From: Myrica gale
Taxonomy: Eukaryota; Streptophyta; Magnoliopsida; Fagales; Myricaceae
NCBI GenBank assembly: GCA_963930655.1
Contig: OZ005601.1
Span: forward strand, 23,250,921 to 23,314,920
Direction: 5' to 3'
DNA: 64,000 nt
The position numbers and the translations under genes are program-made. Shown piece after piece: positions 36,056 through 47,733 of this stretch (position 1 is the stretch's first letter; the number at the start of each line of letters is the position of its first letter). The notes under the pieces are model-generated. The model saw only the letters and a program-made list of their open reading frames with translations. It ran no database searches and was not told the DNA's origin.

Positions 36056-36437
36056 TCTTTTTTTCATCCCTTGTTTACTACAAAAACTTTGCTTGTCCAA
36101 TACCCATGTTCTCTGTGCTTGAATCCGATTTGTTTAAAAATACTAAAGCCTTTGATTGTACACATGCTCGATGCCTGTTCATTCTAGGCTCCAAATATCT
36201 ACTATCTTCCTGTTATCTACTTGTATCATGTCACCTGTCGTACGAACCAAACAAATGTCACATTTCGGTTTTAAGTACTACTAGACCCTCGTCTAGTGAT
36301 ATTGAGATTGATCTCTTCTATTTCAGCCATATTCTCTAAGTATGCTTAGAAGTACACTGCAAAAATCATCGTACACAAGAGATGGTTGGACATTTGGATA
36401 ACATCCAGACACATGGAAGCGTATCAAAACATAAGGC
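36056..36437. other. flank upstream of the FAR1-like pseudogene
   Basis: No gene recognised. A plus-strand open frame through here is antisense to the pseudogene and looks fortuitous. Confidence 0.4.
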
Positions 36438-37059
36438 ACAAAAATTAGGACTGCATAACCGGAAATCCGATCAAATTTTTGGACCGAATTTCCGGTTGTG
36501 CCTAAATTGAAGGACCGGACCGGACCACTTAGAAGTGGTCCGGACCGGTTTCTTTTTCTTTCTTTTTTTTTCATTTGTAGCTCACATATTAAGTTTAAAA
36601 AAATTCGTTGAAGGGGGAAGGGCATGGTCAAAGAACTTAAAACACATAGTTTTAGGGTAAAATTTTGGGAATTTAACATTTTAGTCCCTAAGTTTATACC
36701 CCTTTTGCATTTAGGTCCTTCGATTTCAAATTTCAAATTTAACACCCTTATATTTTTGAACTTTGACAAAGAAGTCATTCTGTGAGTTTTCCGTCCATGA
36801 TCTTAACGGAAGCTCAAGTCAGGTCATTTGTATGTCCACGTGGCATGGTAGTAAATTATGTCACGTTCCCACGTAGTTTACTGATCAGAACACGCTTGAT
36901 CTTTGACTTTATCTTCCTCAGAGAAACGGAACTGTTGAGTACACCATGTTAACCATGGGCCACAGGACGGGACGAAAACTATTTCTTTCGTCAAAGTTTC
37001 TAATAGCAATCCGTCTTCTTTCCCCAAGCCATCATTTAAAATTGGTGACTGTATACGAA

Positions 37060-37760
37060 GAGTCGCAAGCCAACTGACTGGATCTCATTCTATCTTGAAG
37101 TGTAATAGTGAGAACCGAGAGGTTCCAGAAGCTGTATGGAAGCAATGAAATACTTATTTGGGATGAAGCCGATTTTTCCTTCCTGGATTCTGAGGATGCC
37201 AAGACAAAAATGATGATTGATACAACAGATTCTTCATCCCTAGATGATTTGTAATCCCAACTTATGGTAGCTGCACAAGATCCTATGAAAAGGAAACAGT
37301 TTCTCTAATATTATTGCAAGTTTCTTCTCTGATTTTAGGAATCCAGTGTTAGTTGGCCAACCTTCTGATAGAGAGTTTTTGTCTCTGGATAAATTCGGCA
37401 GAAGAAAAGATCGTCTCACTATGTTTGTGGTCCACCTGAAACATTTGAATTTGAGGATATGAGTAACTTACTGGACAGATGGTCATCCAAAATGGTTCTG
37501 AAGAGCAACCTTCGCGTAAAATGAAGTATCAAGTTGTCCCTATTGTACTAGAAAAACCCCTTCAAGTGAGCCGTAGGCCATATTCCAGGAAGCAATATTC
37601 AGATGGGAACCAGGTTATGGCAGACGACAAACCTGCTGGCTGTGCAGCAGAGAGACAATTAACATACTCCCATATATCAAAGCATCATGAGTCAAAACAT
37701 GAAATCACCAAAAAATTACTTCAAACTAAAGTAACTCAATCTCTCTTCGACCAACAATAA
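37060..37760 (+). other. unidentified, possibly captured gene sequence in Mutator-like element 2
   Basis: Codon-like stretches are readable: EILIWDEADFSFLDSEDAK, then a 93-codon open frame at 37479-37760 (MKYQVVPIVLEKPLQ, YSRKQYSDGNQ, HISKHHESKHEITKKLLQTK) ending in TAA. I do not recognise the family. Given its position inside a gene-carrying element, it is probably a fragment of a host gene with stops already accumulated. Confidence 0.4.
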
Positions 37761-38193
37761 AAATCCTGGTAAACAAATGATGAAAGGTAACAACTCAACA
37801 AAACTTGAACGTTTTAGTAATTCCATTATTTAATATTTCATCTGGAACCACTTCATTGAATCCACCTTTTTGACTTTGTGCTGAATTCTAACTCGAGATT
37901 TGAATCCATACGATGACGGCCAACACGGTATCGGCCTGCTCTCAAAGTGCACAAACCTGTTTTCTTTTTTAAAAATCTAAAAGAAGCGCTTAGTGCACTC
38001 TTAGCCCCCTTCGTACGATAGGGCCCCTGCCATTCTTCCTTCTATGAAACCAGGCCCTCTCATTGGTTGAAAACGAAGGTCAGTCTTCGATTCTTTCGTG
38101 CTCTGCTCTACCGTGCAGATCCAACGAATAAAGTAGGCAAGCGAAGCCTTGAGAGTGCTTATCGTGAGGATCTGAAAGATAAAAGTGCTAGGC

Positions 38194-38378
38194 GGTGTAC
38201 CTAGCCTTGGAGAAGACTGGGTTTTGGCACTCAATTGCTCCAACACCTTGGCGGCTCTGGTGAAACGGTCACTGTTCTCACCAACGGAGATGTTGAGGAC
38301 GATCTACCTCATTGGGTTGCTTAGTTTCTTCTCCGAAGCCATTGTGGTGTGGAATAGAAGCGACAGAAGGTAGGAGAA
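38194..38378 (-). pseudogene. RPL11: 60S ribosomal protein L11, 5' fragment captured in Mutator-like element 2
   Basis: On the minus strand an ATG at 38342 starts MASEKKLSNPMR, the universal plant RPL11 start. It continues as IVLNISVGENSDRFTRAAKV, LEQLSAKT and, in another frame, the codons for VFSKARYT. About 35 bp upstream resemble a pyrimidine-rich ribosomal-protein leader (cttctgtcgcttc). Relative to the family, the EIKVQKL segment is lost and replaced by a TAG stop, and homology ends at about 38194, after roughly 50 of about 180 residues. It cannot make L11. The capture includes the leader and start codon, so part of the RPL11 promoter region may have travelled too. Confidence 0.85.
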
Positions 38379-38729
38379 GATGAAGTCAAAGATCATTATA
38401 AGAAAGCTTTGGTCTTCGATTAACAAACTACGTGGACAGGTGAAGTAATTTACTACATGCCACGTGGACATACAAATGACCTGGCTTGAGCTTCCGTTAA
38501 GAGCATAGACGGAATACTCACGGAATGACTTCTTTGTCAAAGGTCAAAAATATAAGGGTGTTAAATTTGAAATTTGAAATCGAAGGACCTAAATGCAAAA
38601 TGGGTATAAACCTAAGGACTAAAATGTCAAATTCCCTAAAATTTTTAACCGATTTTCCAAATCCGGTCCGATTCAATTTTGTGGTCTGGTCTGGTCTGTG
38701 ATCCGGTTTTGTGCAGCCATAACGAGAAT

Positions 38730-38935
38730 AAAGAAAATATGTTCATAAAGTACCTAAATGAAGAGTCATAGTATTCTTTTATGGTTGCCTAAGTGGTGGA
38801 CCAAATTTATAATACTTTAGTGGTTCTTTATTAGCATGACTGAATCTTTCATCTCTTCAATGTTTTTACATATATTTCTTTTACAAGGCATGGTTGAATA
38901 AAATTCCTCATAGTATATATATATATATATATATT
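38730..38935. other. spacer ending in a TA microsatellite
   Basis: AT-rich sequence with a (TA)n run at about 38914-38934 that adjoins the pararetrovirus copy. Confidence 0.6.
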
Positions 38936-39230
38936 TGTCATTCTCTTTGTTGTTTAAGTTCTTGGCCCATCAATCCCTCTATGTCAAGCTTGTTAGTAAC
39001 TCTTCGGTACTCCTGTATATGTCAAACGTTGATTTTAGCAGCCTAGTAGCATACCTGAACAATAAGTGCAGAGTTTCAAACAATAAGTCCTAGGAGAGAC
39101 ATGAGCGGATGACCATGAGAGGGTATATACTGTTAGTGTTGTTAAGTCTAAAGGTTGAAGCATACAAGATCTATCGTAAGTTTATTACCTTGTTTGATTT
39201 AGATTGATCCTAGTGCTAAGAAGGTAGACA

Positions 39231-40060
39231 ATGAATAGAATGTTTAGATTCACTTGTTCCACGAGTTCTAGTTCTTCTGGTTACATTCCACCACTTCTAG
39301 TCATAGTCAATGAAGAAGAATTCGAAATTAAAGAAGTCAATTCTAACCTTCAAGATTGGAATATTCACAAAGTTCCCAGTAGTGAAATTCACTCTAAGTC
39401 CAGTTTTTCTGCTTTATCCTTCACTGATAATTATCATGTCAAAACAGTCGAACAAGTTTATGTTTTAAGTAAAACTCGTGAAACGTGTCAACTCTTAACC
39501 CCCGATGTCTTCTGGTTCCATTCCACTACTTCTAGGCATAGTCAATGAAGAAGAATTCAAAATTAAAGAAGTCAATTCCAACCTTCAAGATTGGAATATT
39601 CCCAAAGTTTCCAATAGTGAAATTTACTCTAAGTCCAGTTTTTCTGCTTTATCCTTCATTGATAATTATCATGTCAAAATAGTCGAACAAGTTTATGTTT
39701 TAAGTAAAACTCATGAAAAGTGTCAACTCTTAACTCCCGATGTCTTGAAAAAACATAAGGAAAAAGGTTTCAAGTATATTCATATAAGTTTAGTCCAAGT
39801 TGCAGTCAACCATTAACCTGAAAATAGATTAATTCTTTGGCCTTGTTATGTCTCAGTGATGCTAGGTTTACAGATTACAACACTAGTATCTTAGGTATCA
39901 TCGAATCCAGTCTTCATAATGGTCCAATCTATTTTTATTGCTTCCCTGATTTTACCTTAAGTCTAAGTGAAAAACATCTTCTCAAAGCCTTAACTTTGAA
40001 TACTAAAACTTCAAGTCATGAGATGTTAGAAGTAATTCAACCTTTAGCTTTAATTTAAAT
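39231..40060 (+). pseudogene. movement-protein region of the endogenous pararetrovirus
   Basis: Words typical of the viral movement-protein family of petuvirus-like elements are readable: NEEEFKIKEVNSNLQDWNIP, KSSFSALSFIDNYHVK, VLKKHKEKGFKYIHISLVQ, LCLSDARFTDYN and IESSLHNGPIYFYCFPDF. The first part occurs twice in tandem. In live viruses this protein opens plasmodesmata. Fossil with several breaks. Confidence 0.8.
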
Positions 40061-41279
40061 AATTTATTACAAGTGCATCTGAACTAATCTAAATGTTCAT
40101 GCCTTAGTTAAAAGTCCTAACGACCAGACCCTTTTAATTCAAAATTCAAACCAGTGATGCTAATATCCAAGTCCCAAAATCCATAGTTTGGAAAGATGTC
40201 ACTTTATCTAGTGAATGGTTTCTAGAAAATGAGAATCCAACCAAATAGGTCCAAAGTGATATCACCAAGTTAGATATGATATCACCAATATATGTCAACC
40301 CTCAGTTACTCTCTTATACTCCACTAAGTATGAACCAGTAACTGTAGAAGAGGAAGAAGAACAAGATTCTCCTACTCAGACAGTTTTTGAATTTGTTGAC
40401 CCTCAGTTACATACCTGAAGTAAAGATTTTCACACAGATATAAAGACTTCAGAGGAAGAATTCATGTCTAAAGCCAATTTAGTTAAACAAACTCGGTATT
40501 GTGAAACCCACACGAAGGCTGAAAAGAAAGTCATTTGTGATAAATGGCAAGAACTTATGCTTTAACTTGGAACAAACATAAGTTTCTTTGAATATTTAGA
40601 AAAATATAATGCAATGAACTTGAATGTCCAAGTTCTTACCAAAGTCAAATGGACCAAATCAAACAAGGCAACTGTGAATTCTAGTCACCCTCCACCTAAG
40701 ACTATCATCGTGTCTCACAAAGGATCCGAAGTTATAGCTTCCCCTATCAAAGTTCCTAACTCTGGCAATAATAAGAAACTAGTTGAACATAACAATTACA
40801 CCAATCAGTATCTCCAGACCATAGCTCACCAATTAGACAAGATAGAACTTAAGTTAGATGGTCAACACCAAGTTAATGAGAAACCATTAATCCAGTTGTC
40901 TAGGAAACCAATAGGGTTAAAAGCCTTCCCGTTCGATCAAACAACCCTGAACAAAGTAAGTCAGCTTTTAAAAGATTTAGCTATATTAGAATCTAAAACA
41001 CTTGAAAAAACATCATCTAGTAAAACCCCTTCCTCATCCCTTCAGATCAGTACTCTAAACCAAGCTAAATCAGAATCATATTCATAATCCGATCACCAAA
41101 TTAGTGAAATAGAACAACAGTTCAAACAACAAGAAGTCAATAGGATTAAGACTGTTTGTCCTAACCCTATGTCTCTTACCAAGAATTGGTATTCGAGACC
41201 AACTCCCCCTGATCTTAAATTTGAAGAAATAAATTTTCAAAGTCAATTTTTTGTTTCTTCAGATAAGTTATACGAATGA

Positions 41280-42180
41280 AATATTGATGGATTCTCTAAG
41301 CAGGAAATCCTCAATAAACTCCAGCATATGACTATGGTTGCCAATAGTTACTTAGTAAACCAATCACTTCGTTATCCCGAAGTTGTTGATTTAATTATCT
41401 CTAGTTTCACAGGATCTTTACGACAATGGTGGGAAAAATATCTCACTAAAGAAGATTGGGATCTGGTCCGATATGCTGTCCAACATAATGAGGCAAGATA
41501 TCCTATTTTTTACGAAACCTTAGGATCAGGTGTTAGTGATGGTATTAATAGTCTTATGTATACCATTATTAAATATTTTCTTGGAACACATAGTAATATT
41601 TCTGCTAGGATCCATGATCAATTTAGTAATCTTAAGTGTCCAACTCTACGTGATTTTAGGTGGTATAAAAATGTCTTCATCTCACTCGTCATGCTCAGAG
41701 ATAATTGTAAAAATCCATTTTGGAAGAGAAATTCAATAATGGATTACCCAACCTTTTTGCCTATAAGATTCGAGAAGTCTTAAGCCACCCTTCTGGAATT
41801 ATAGAATATGATAATCACATGTATGGAGATATCATTAGTACCATTAATAAAGAAGCTTTGAAAATGTGTATAAACATGAAAATTAGTAATCAACTTGTAA
41901 AGACAGAAGAAAAGCTAAGTATGAGATGAGTAATTTTTGTGACGGTATGGTCTACCCCCAATAACACCCTCTCAGAGACAATACCAGAAGGATAGATACT
42001 CCTTCAGAAAATCTAGTAAATACCATAAAAAGTATTTTAGGAAACACAATCCTCGTGAAATTAGTAAACCTGAATTTTATAAAAAACACTCTACTAAAAG
42101 GTCCAAACCTCATTTTAATAAAGACAAATGTAAAATTAGATATTACAAATATAAAAAATATTAGGTAATTATAGCTCCGA
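41280..42180 (+). pseudogene. coat-protein-like region of the endogenous pararetrovirus
   Basis: Contains ITSFTGSLRQWWEKYLT-like words (ISSFTGSLRQWWEKYL), FLGTHSNISARIHDQFSNLK and CPTLRDFRWYKNVF, then a lysine-rich stretch leading to a Cys-containing knuckle near 42.13 kb. These match the coat/Gag-like region between movement protein and reverse transcriptase in petuvirus-like polyproteins. Fossil. Confidence 0.65.
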
Positions 42181-43369
42181 ATGTCAAGTCAAAGATAAAT
42201 TTAATTTCTTAGACATTCCTGAAGGTGAAAAGATTAAGTTATATACCATTTTATATGACCTCTCAACTTTGAATTCTAATTCCCTTGACTCTAGTACGAA
42301 AACCGAGCCTGATAATCCTACTCAGAAGATAGGGTTTCAAGATAGTTGTTGCCATAAACTCTTAATGTTATTACTAAATAAGAATAACTTCTAATTGATC
42401 TCATCAATCAAGTTGAAGATGCAGAGCTCAAAGCTTAGTATCTTACCAAGTTAAAAATATTTTAAGTATAAAGGAAAAAAATTAAAAGTCCCAGAAACTC
42501 AGGTCAGCCTTAATAAGATTCTAGATAAATTCCAGAAAGCCTACAAAGCAGTTACCTTACAAGATTTACAGACCGAAGCTCAAATAGTAAAACAAGAAAT
42601 TAAAAAATTAAAAGAGAAAAATAAAAATCTCGAACAAGAAGTCCTCCTTCTTAAAATAAATCAAAATTTTAAGAAACAAAGTCAATCATTTGAGTCTGAA
42701 CACTCAGAACCCGAATCCTTTCCCAATCCTATACATCAAGATGATCCTGAAAGTGGTAACAAATTCTTAAGTACAGTAAGCCGAATGCATTTTCAAAAAT
42801 GGCATTCTAAAGTCACCATTATCGTCAACTCAGAATAGTCTTTCGAAGTAGTTGCTCTAATTGATTTAGGTACACATTTCAATTAAATCCAGGAAGGCCA
42901 CAAAGTACTATGAGAAGTCAAAGGAACACCTTCTTTCTGCCAATGGTAGTCAAATGCGTATTAAGTACAAACTGTCTAAAGTCCATATTTGCAAAGATAA
43001 TGTTTCTTTTAAATCACCCTTCATACTAGTAAAACATATGCCTGATCAAAAAGTTATTTTAGGTACTCCTTTTATTTGTCTGGTATACCGTTTCACCACT
43101 AATAGTAAAGATCTTACTGCTAACATTTTTGGTCATAACGTTACCTTTGAGTTCGTTAGTCCTCTTTGGCCTCGTGAGCTTACCAAGCTACAAAAAACAT
43201 CTATTAGTCAAACTCACAATTTCATTTTTAGTAAACTCAATATCTTGATTTTCTTAAGGAAGAAATCAAGTTCAAAAGTGTTTAAGAACAACTCACTATT
43301 CAAACTCTTCAAAATCAAATCAAATCTTTTCAAACTAAGTTAGAACAACAAGTTTGTTCTGACCTCCCC

Positions 43370-44640
43370 AATGCCTTTTGGCATCGTAAGCAACACATAG
43401 TTAAGTTACCATATGTCTCGGACTTTAGTGAGAAAAATATTTCTACTAAAGCTCGCCCAATTCAAATGAATTAAGAGATGATGGAATTCTGCAAAATAAA
43501 AAATCCAAGATCTCTTAAGTAAAGGTATAATACATCATAGTAAATCTCTTTAGTCTTGCTTTGCTTTCTATGTACAAAAAAAGCCGAAATAGGACGCGGA
43601 GCTCCCAAGTTAGTCATCAATTATAAACCACTGAACAAAGTTCTTTAATGGATTCAATATCCAATCCCAAATAAACGGGATCTCGTTGATTGCCTTTCCG
43701 AAGCCACTATCTTTAGTAACTTTGACATGAAAAGTCAATTTTGGAAAATCCATATCCATGAGTCCGATAAGTACAAAACAACATTTGCCACTCCTTCTGG
43801 ATATTACGAATGGAATGTAATGCCTCATGGCATGAAGAATGCGCCAAGTGAATTCTAAAATATCATGAATGATATTTTCAAACCTTTTAGTCATTTCTCC
43901 ATAGTGTGTATTGATGATGTTCTTGTTTTCTCAAGATGTATAAAAGAACATTGGAAAATTTCAACAAATTTTTAAGTATTTGTAAGTCAAATGGTTTAGT
44001 TGTTTCAGCCCCTAAGATAAAATTATTTCAAACAAAACTCAACTTCAAAGATTCTTAGGATCTCTAAACTATGTTTCTGAATTCTACCAACACTCAGACA
44101 TCAATATAAACCTCTATTTGATCATCTTTGGAAGAATCCTCCTCCCTAGACCCCAGAACATGCCTCTCTCGTCCAGAAAATCAAGTCATATGTCAAGACA
44201 GTCCCCTGTCTTGGTATTCCTTCTCCTAATTCTTTTAAAATTGTTGAAATATATGTCTCCGACATTGGTTATTGTGGTATTCTCAAACAACAACTTTATC
44301 CTAATTCTCTTGAACAAATTATTCGTTTCTACTCCGACAATTGGAATCGCTTCCAGCAAAATTACAGTACTATTAAAAAAGAAATTTTGTCTATAGTACT
44401 ACGCATTAGTAAATTTCAATCTGATTTATTAAATCAGAAATTTTTAGTTCTCGTTGATTGCAAAAGTGCAAAATTTGTTTTAGAAAAAGATGTTCAAAAT
44501 ATTGCATCAAAACAGATTTTTGCTCGTTGGCAAGCTATGTTAAGTATTTTTTATTATTTTGACATTGAATACATTAAAGGTAGTCAAAATAGTATCCCTT
44601 ATTTCCTCACCCATGAATTCTTGCAAGAATCTCATAGTAC
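43370..44640 (+). pseudogene. reverse transcriptase-RNase H region of the endogenous pararetrovirus
   Basis: Reverse transcriptase words are readable on the plus strand (KARPIQMN near 43.45 kb, a KYKTTFATPSGYYEWNVMPHG-type stretch near 43.78 kb, VCIDDVLVFS near 43.91 kb). RNase H words follow: FYSDNWNRFQQNYSTIKKEI, LVLVDCKSAKFVLEKDV and RWQAMLSIFYYFDIEYIKGS (44.3-44.6 kb). Fossil with many breaks. Confidence 0.8.
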
Positions 44641-44649
44641 CTAAACTCA

Positions 44650-46020
44650 AAGGGAAAGAACCTGCCCAGTCAACCCTGTCAACACAACCAAAACCAAAAT
44701 TATCTCTCGGACAACTTATTCTCCGGCCTGGTCATGTAGTCACATACATTCCAAACACAAGTTCTCCAGTCAACAATGTCAACCGATTCCATGTCTTAGA
44801 AGATATACCTAAGCCAGTATTCTCTAGCCAAAGTAAGCCAAATAGTAACCCTTATCAAGTCATTGACTCCCTCTCTTCGGCCCAGCCTCCGTTGAAAAGA
44901 CTACCACATATGGCCCAGTCTCCGGTGAATAGACTACAAAGAAAGACTCCATACATCCAGAAGAACACTTCTTCATTTTTATGTAAACCTTACATCAGTA
45001 TCATGTTCCATCTCGAACCATGTCACAGTTACCTACTCTACCAACATCAAATAGTCACCTTTGAGGGCAGCCAGCAAGATAAAGAATTTCTCAAAAAAGT
45101 ACAAGTTATTGATTTAGTTCAAACATATTTGCCTCCTAAATGGCATTTCATTCCAGCTCACCCCTCTAAGTCGATTAGCTTTTACAAAGCTATCTTAGTC
45201 AGCATCGATTTTGTCAAGATTGATCCTATTATGAATAAATTTGATCCTTCTCAGAAAAAAGTCATCTTCCACAAGTTATTCATAGTGAAAAACTTACCTT
45301 GTAAATAATAAGGATCCCACCCTTCCATCTTAAAAGATCTCGCTGGTTGTCCTATTCCCTTCAGTTATTAAGATTATACTGAAGTCTGGTCAAAAGTATT
45401 ATTCTACCAAAATGAGTCTTTCACTCATTCTTAGTTCCTTAATTATGATAATCATTTCATTAGTCAATTTCCTTCTTGGTTCCATCACTGGTAGCAAATG
45501 TTCAGTTCCATCCGACTTTTTCCCCGGCCTCTTCTGGACGCCATGAAAGTATACTCCACTAGTAACAAAGTTAATTACCACCAAAGTCAATTTCTAATCA
45601 TCTCCTTATTTTCCAGTAAATATAAGATTCCCTGGATTTTAAAGTGGGAATACTAAATCAGTCAAGACATCTGCACCCGTTGATTTTATGTCAAATGGTG
45701 GAACAAATCTTAGTTTGATCGTATCATATCTAAAGTCACTGAAGAATTTCCTCCTCAAAAGGAAATTTCCCAATTTATGGCCGATAAAGCCAATCTACAG
45801 ATAGCTATGGTATCTTCCATGGCCCAAGTTAAAACCAAAGAAGATCTCCAAGATCTTTGTCATCAACTGAAACTTCAAGTTAGCCAGATCAGCGAACACG
45901 ATGAGCACTCTCTAGCCTCATCTCATTCGTCCTCTACCAGTCAAGTCAAGCCAGAACAATACTTGGATCCATTATTCCAAGATAGTCAAGACCCATATGA
46001 TTCCAGTGAAGATTTTTGAA
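44650..46020 (+). pseudogene. downstream region of the endogenous pararetrovirus
   Basis: Open stretches include VQTYLPPKWHFIPAHPSKSI and FYKAILVSIDFV, matching a region known to follow RNase H in petuvirus-like elements of plants, and an acidic Ser-rich end (YLDPLFQDSQDPYDSSEDF) just before 46020. Function of this region is not established. Fossil. Confidence 0.6.
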
Positions 46021-47713
46021 GCCATGTAATGACAAGTCGTCTCCGCCAAGTCACAACAAAGTTAGCCGAAAGTTACCATACGCAACACTATTCATGAAAA
46101 GTAAAAGTCAGAAATACTATTCATGAACAGTAAAAAGCAAGCTGACAAGTTATTATTCATCAACAGTCAAAGCACACAGGATTATACATTATTCGCATGA
46201 GTCTACAGCAACTCTCAAGTCTATAAAAGCCGAAGTTCGAAACCATTTGAGTCAGATTTCGATCGCAAGTCTTCCTCTAGGATAGAAACTCTCCTCTCAT
46301 CACTTGTGATGAGAATACGAGCAAGGCGTCAAATGTCCTAGTTCAAGTTCCCGTAGAGCCGGTTACAAGAGAACGAAACAAGAAGTTCAAGGACGTACTC
46401 GACGAAATCATTCATGAGATATGGGCCCAAGCCCATTCGTGGAGGCCCATCGAAGATGATCCACTTTCTAGAAGGATCCGGTCAAGAGATATTTTTGGGA
46501 CTATTCTAGAAGAATCGGATTGCATGGCAATTCTAAGGGAAAAATCCTTTCCTTTTGAAATCTTTTGATTATTTATTTTGTTCAGCATTTAATTTCCTTG
46601 TTGGGTACTGTTCACGTCCAGGTCTAGAGTTAGGCAAATAAAGAATATTTCTTTAGTTTATTTTGGTACTGTTCACGTCCAAAATATAGTTCCTTAAATA
46701 GGTTGTTGTTTTAGGCAACTAAGGAGGTATTTCCTTAGTCTTCCTTTTTGGTTTAGGCGCCAAGTATGTTAGGAAATAAGGAAATTTATTTCCTTATTTG
46801 TCTTATGTGTTTTAGGCAAGCTAGGATTTAATTCCTTGCCTAATTTCGAATTTTATTAGGTTTTCTATATTAGATTTATTTCCTTATTTGTCTTATGTGT
46901 TTTAGGCAAGCTAGGATTTAATTCCTTGCCTAATTTCAAATTTCATTAGGTTTTCTATGTTAGATTTATTTCCTTGTTATTTTCAGCCCTTTAAATAGGA
47001 GCTCTTGCATTGTAATTGAGAAGGACATTGATCAATGAAATTGTGAGAGTTATTCTCTTTGGTTCTTTGAAGAACTTATCGAACTTATCGGGATTTCCCG
47101 TGGCGTTCAACCCGACTTATCAAACGGATTTCCATCCCCGTTTGTGGCGTCATCACCATACCGAGGTTCTTGCTTTCCTAAGCAACGGGTCGAGGTTCCC
47201 TTCGAATCCATTCTAGAAACGATCTTGGGTTCCCTATAGTTGTCGGGTCTCGTTACGGGATAACGGGGTTCGCAAAGTATTCGCATTGAGAAGGACATTG
47301 ATCAATCAACTTGTCTTTGTCATTCTTTCCCAAATCTATGTTAACCATGTATTCAACATTGTCTATCTTTGTTAGTAACTTGTGTAAGTACAATCAAAGT
47401 AATTTGAAGTTTGAACTCATATCCTTGTCTTTAAACTTCATTATTATCTGCAACATGCATACCGCCAGATTGGACAGTTCTAAGTTTCTACAAACATGCA
47501 TTACCATCTACATGGTTGGTTTTACATTCTTGTAAAGTCATTAATTTCTGCAAAGTTATTTATATTTCTACAAACTTATATCTGCTGCTTTTATTCTCTT
47601 TTATTTTGATGGCTCGTCTACATCACTATATTTCTTGCCCTTGCTTCCTCCCCTTCAAAGTCAGCTCCCTGGTCTCCCGCTTACACATTTTGGTATCAGA
47701 GCCAAACCCTGGT
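46020..47713 (+). promoter_or_regulatory. intergenic region of the endogenous pararetrovirus
   Basis: A TATA box, ctataaaagcc, lies near 46220 with a purine/CA-rich upstream stretch, the usual place of the pregenomic-RNA promoter. Direct repeats follow: ggtactgttcacgtcca twice (about 46604 and 46664), a 90-bp unit in tandem (46785-46874 and 46875-46964), and gagaaggacattgatcaat twice (about 47019 and 47287). The primer site TGGTATCAGAGC (47691-47702) closes the region. Confidence 0.75.
46785..46964 (+). repeat. 90-bp tandem duplication in the pararetrovirus intergenic region
   Basis: Two units beginning tttatttccttatttgtctt, differing at only a few positions; a third, partial unit starts at 46965. 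Confidence 0.9.
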
Positions 47714-47714
47714 A

Positions 47715-47733
47715 GTATATATATATATATATA
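47715..47733. repeat. TA microsatellite at the right edge of the pararetrovirus
   Basis: A (TA)n tract directly after the primer-site segment; it mirrors the one at 38914-38934, and both are preceded by tag. Confidence 0.85.

Larger units (their letters stand above)
36667..38636. mobile_element. Mutator-like element 2 carrying a ribosomal-protein L11 fragment (Pack-MULE)
   Basis: Long terminal inverted repeats of about 220 bp (36667-about 36890 and about 38411-38636) are roughly 90 percent identical by eye. They begin GGGAATTTAACATTTTAGTC and, inverted from the right, GGGAATTTGACATTTTAGTC. A perfect 9-bp target duplication flanks them. The interior carries the start of an RPL11 gene on the minus strand and an unidentified plus-strand fragment at about 37.06-37.76 kb. 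No transposase is seen. The good arm identity and intact duplication point to a moderately young insertion into the hAT MITE. Confidence 0.9.
36658..38645. repeat. 9-bp target duplication bracketing Mutator-like element 2
   Basis: taaaatttt at 36658-36666 and again at 38637-38645, exact, immediately outside GGGAATTT...AAATTCCC termini. Confidence 0.88.
36446..38721. mobile_element. hAT-type MITE split by Mutator-like element 2
   Basis: The left end TAGGACTGCATAACCGG pairs with the inverted right end TATGGCTGCACAAAACCGG. The flanks acaaaaat (36438-36445) and acgagaat (38722-38729) agree at 6 of 8 positions, a worn hAT-length duplication. Without the inner element and its duplication the MITE is about 297 bp. 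Like the MITE at 25147-25485 it is rich in ggaccgg motifs, so the two are probably related. Confidence 0.7.
38936..47713 (+). mobile_element. endogenous pararetrovirus (Caulimoviridae, Petuvirus/Florendovirus-like), decayed
   Basis: In order: movement-protein region, coat-protein-like region with a Cys-rich knuckle, reverse transcriptase and RNase H, a downstream region, an intergenic region with a TATA box, and an initiator-Met-tRNA primer site. This is the gene order of plant pararetroviruses, and LTRs are absent. At about 8.8 kb it is close to one genome length and appears opened near the primer site. (TA)n tracts adjoin both ends (38914-38934 and 47715-47733). It is heavily broken, with well over ten breaks, so it is an old fossil; a Ty3-like LTR element is excluded by the movement-protein match. 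Confidence 0.85.

Noticed and set aside
35878-36339. 153-codon plus-strand open frame
   Set aside because: It runs antisense through the FAR1 DNA-binding region of the minus-strand pseudogene and has no motif of its own.
38001-38246. 81-codon minus-strand frame as a separate gene
   Set aside because: Its start is the out-of-frame continuation of the captured RPL11 start; the rest has no family match.
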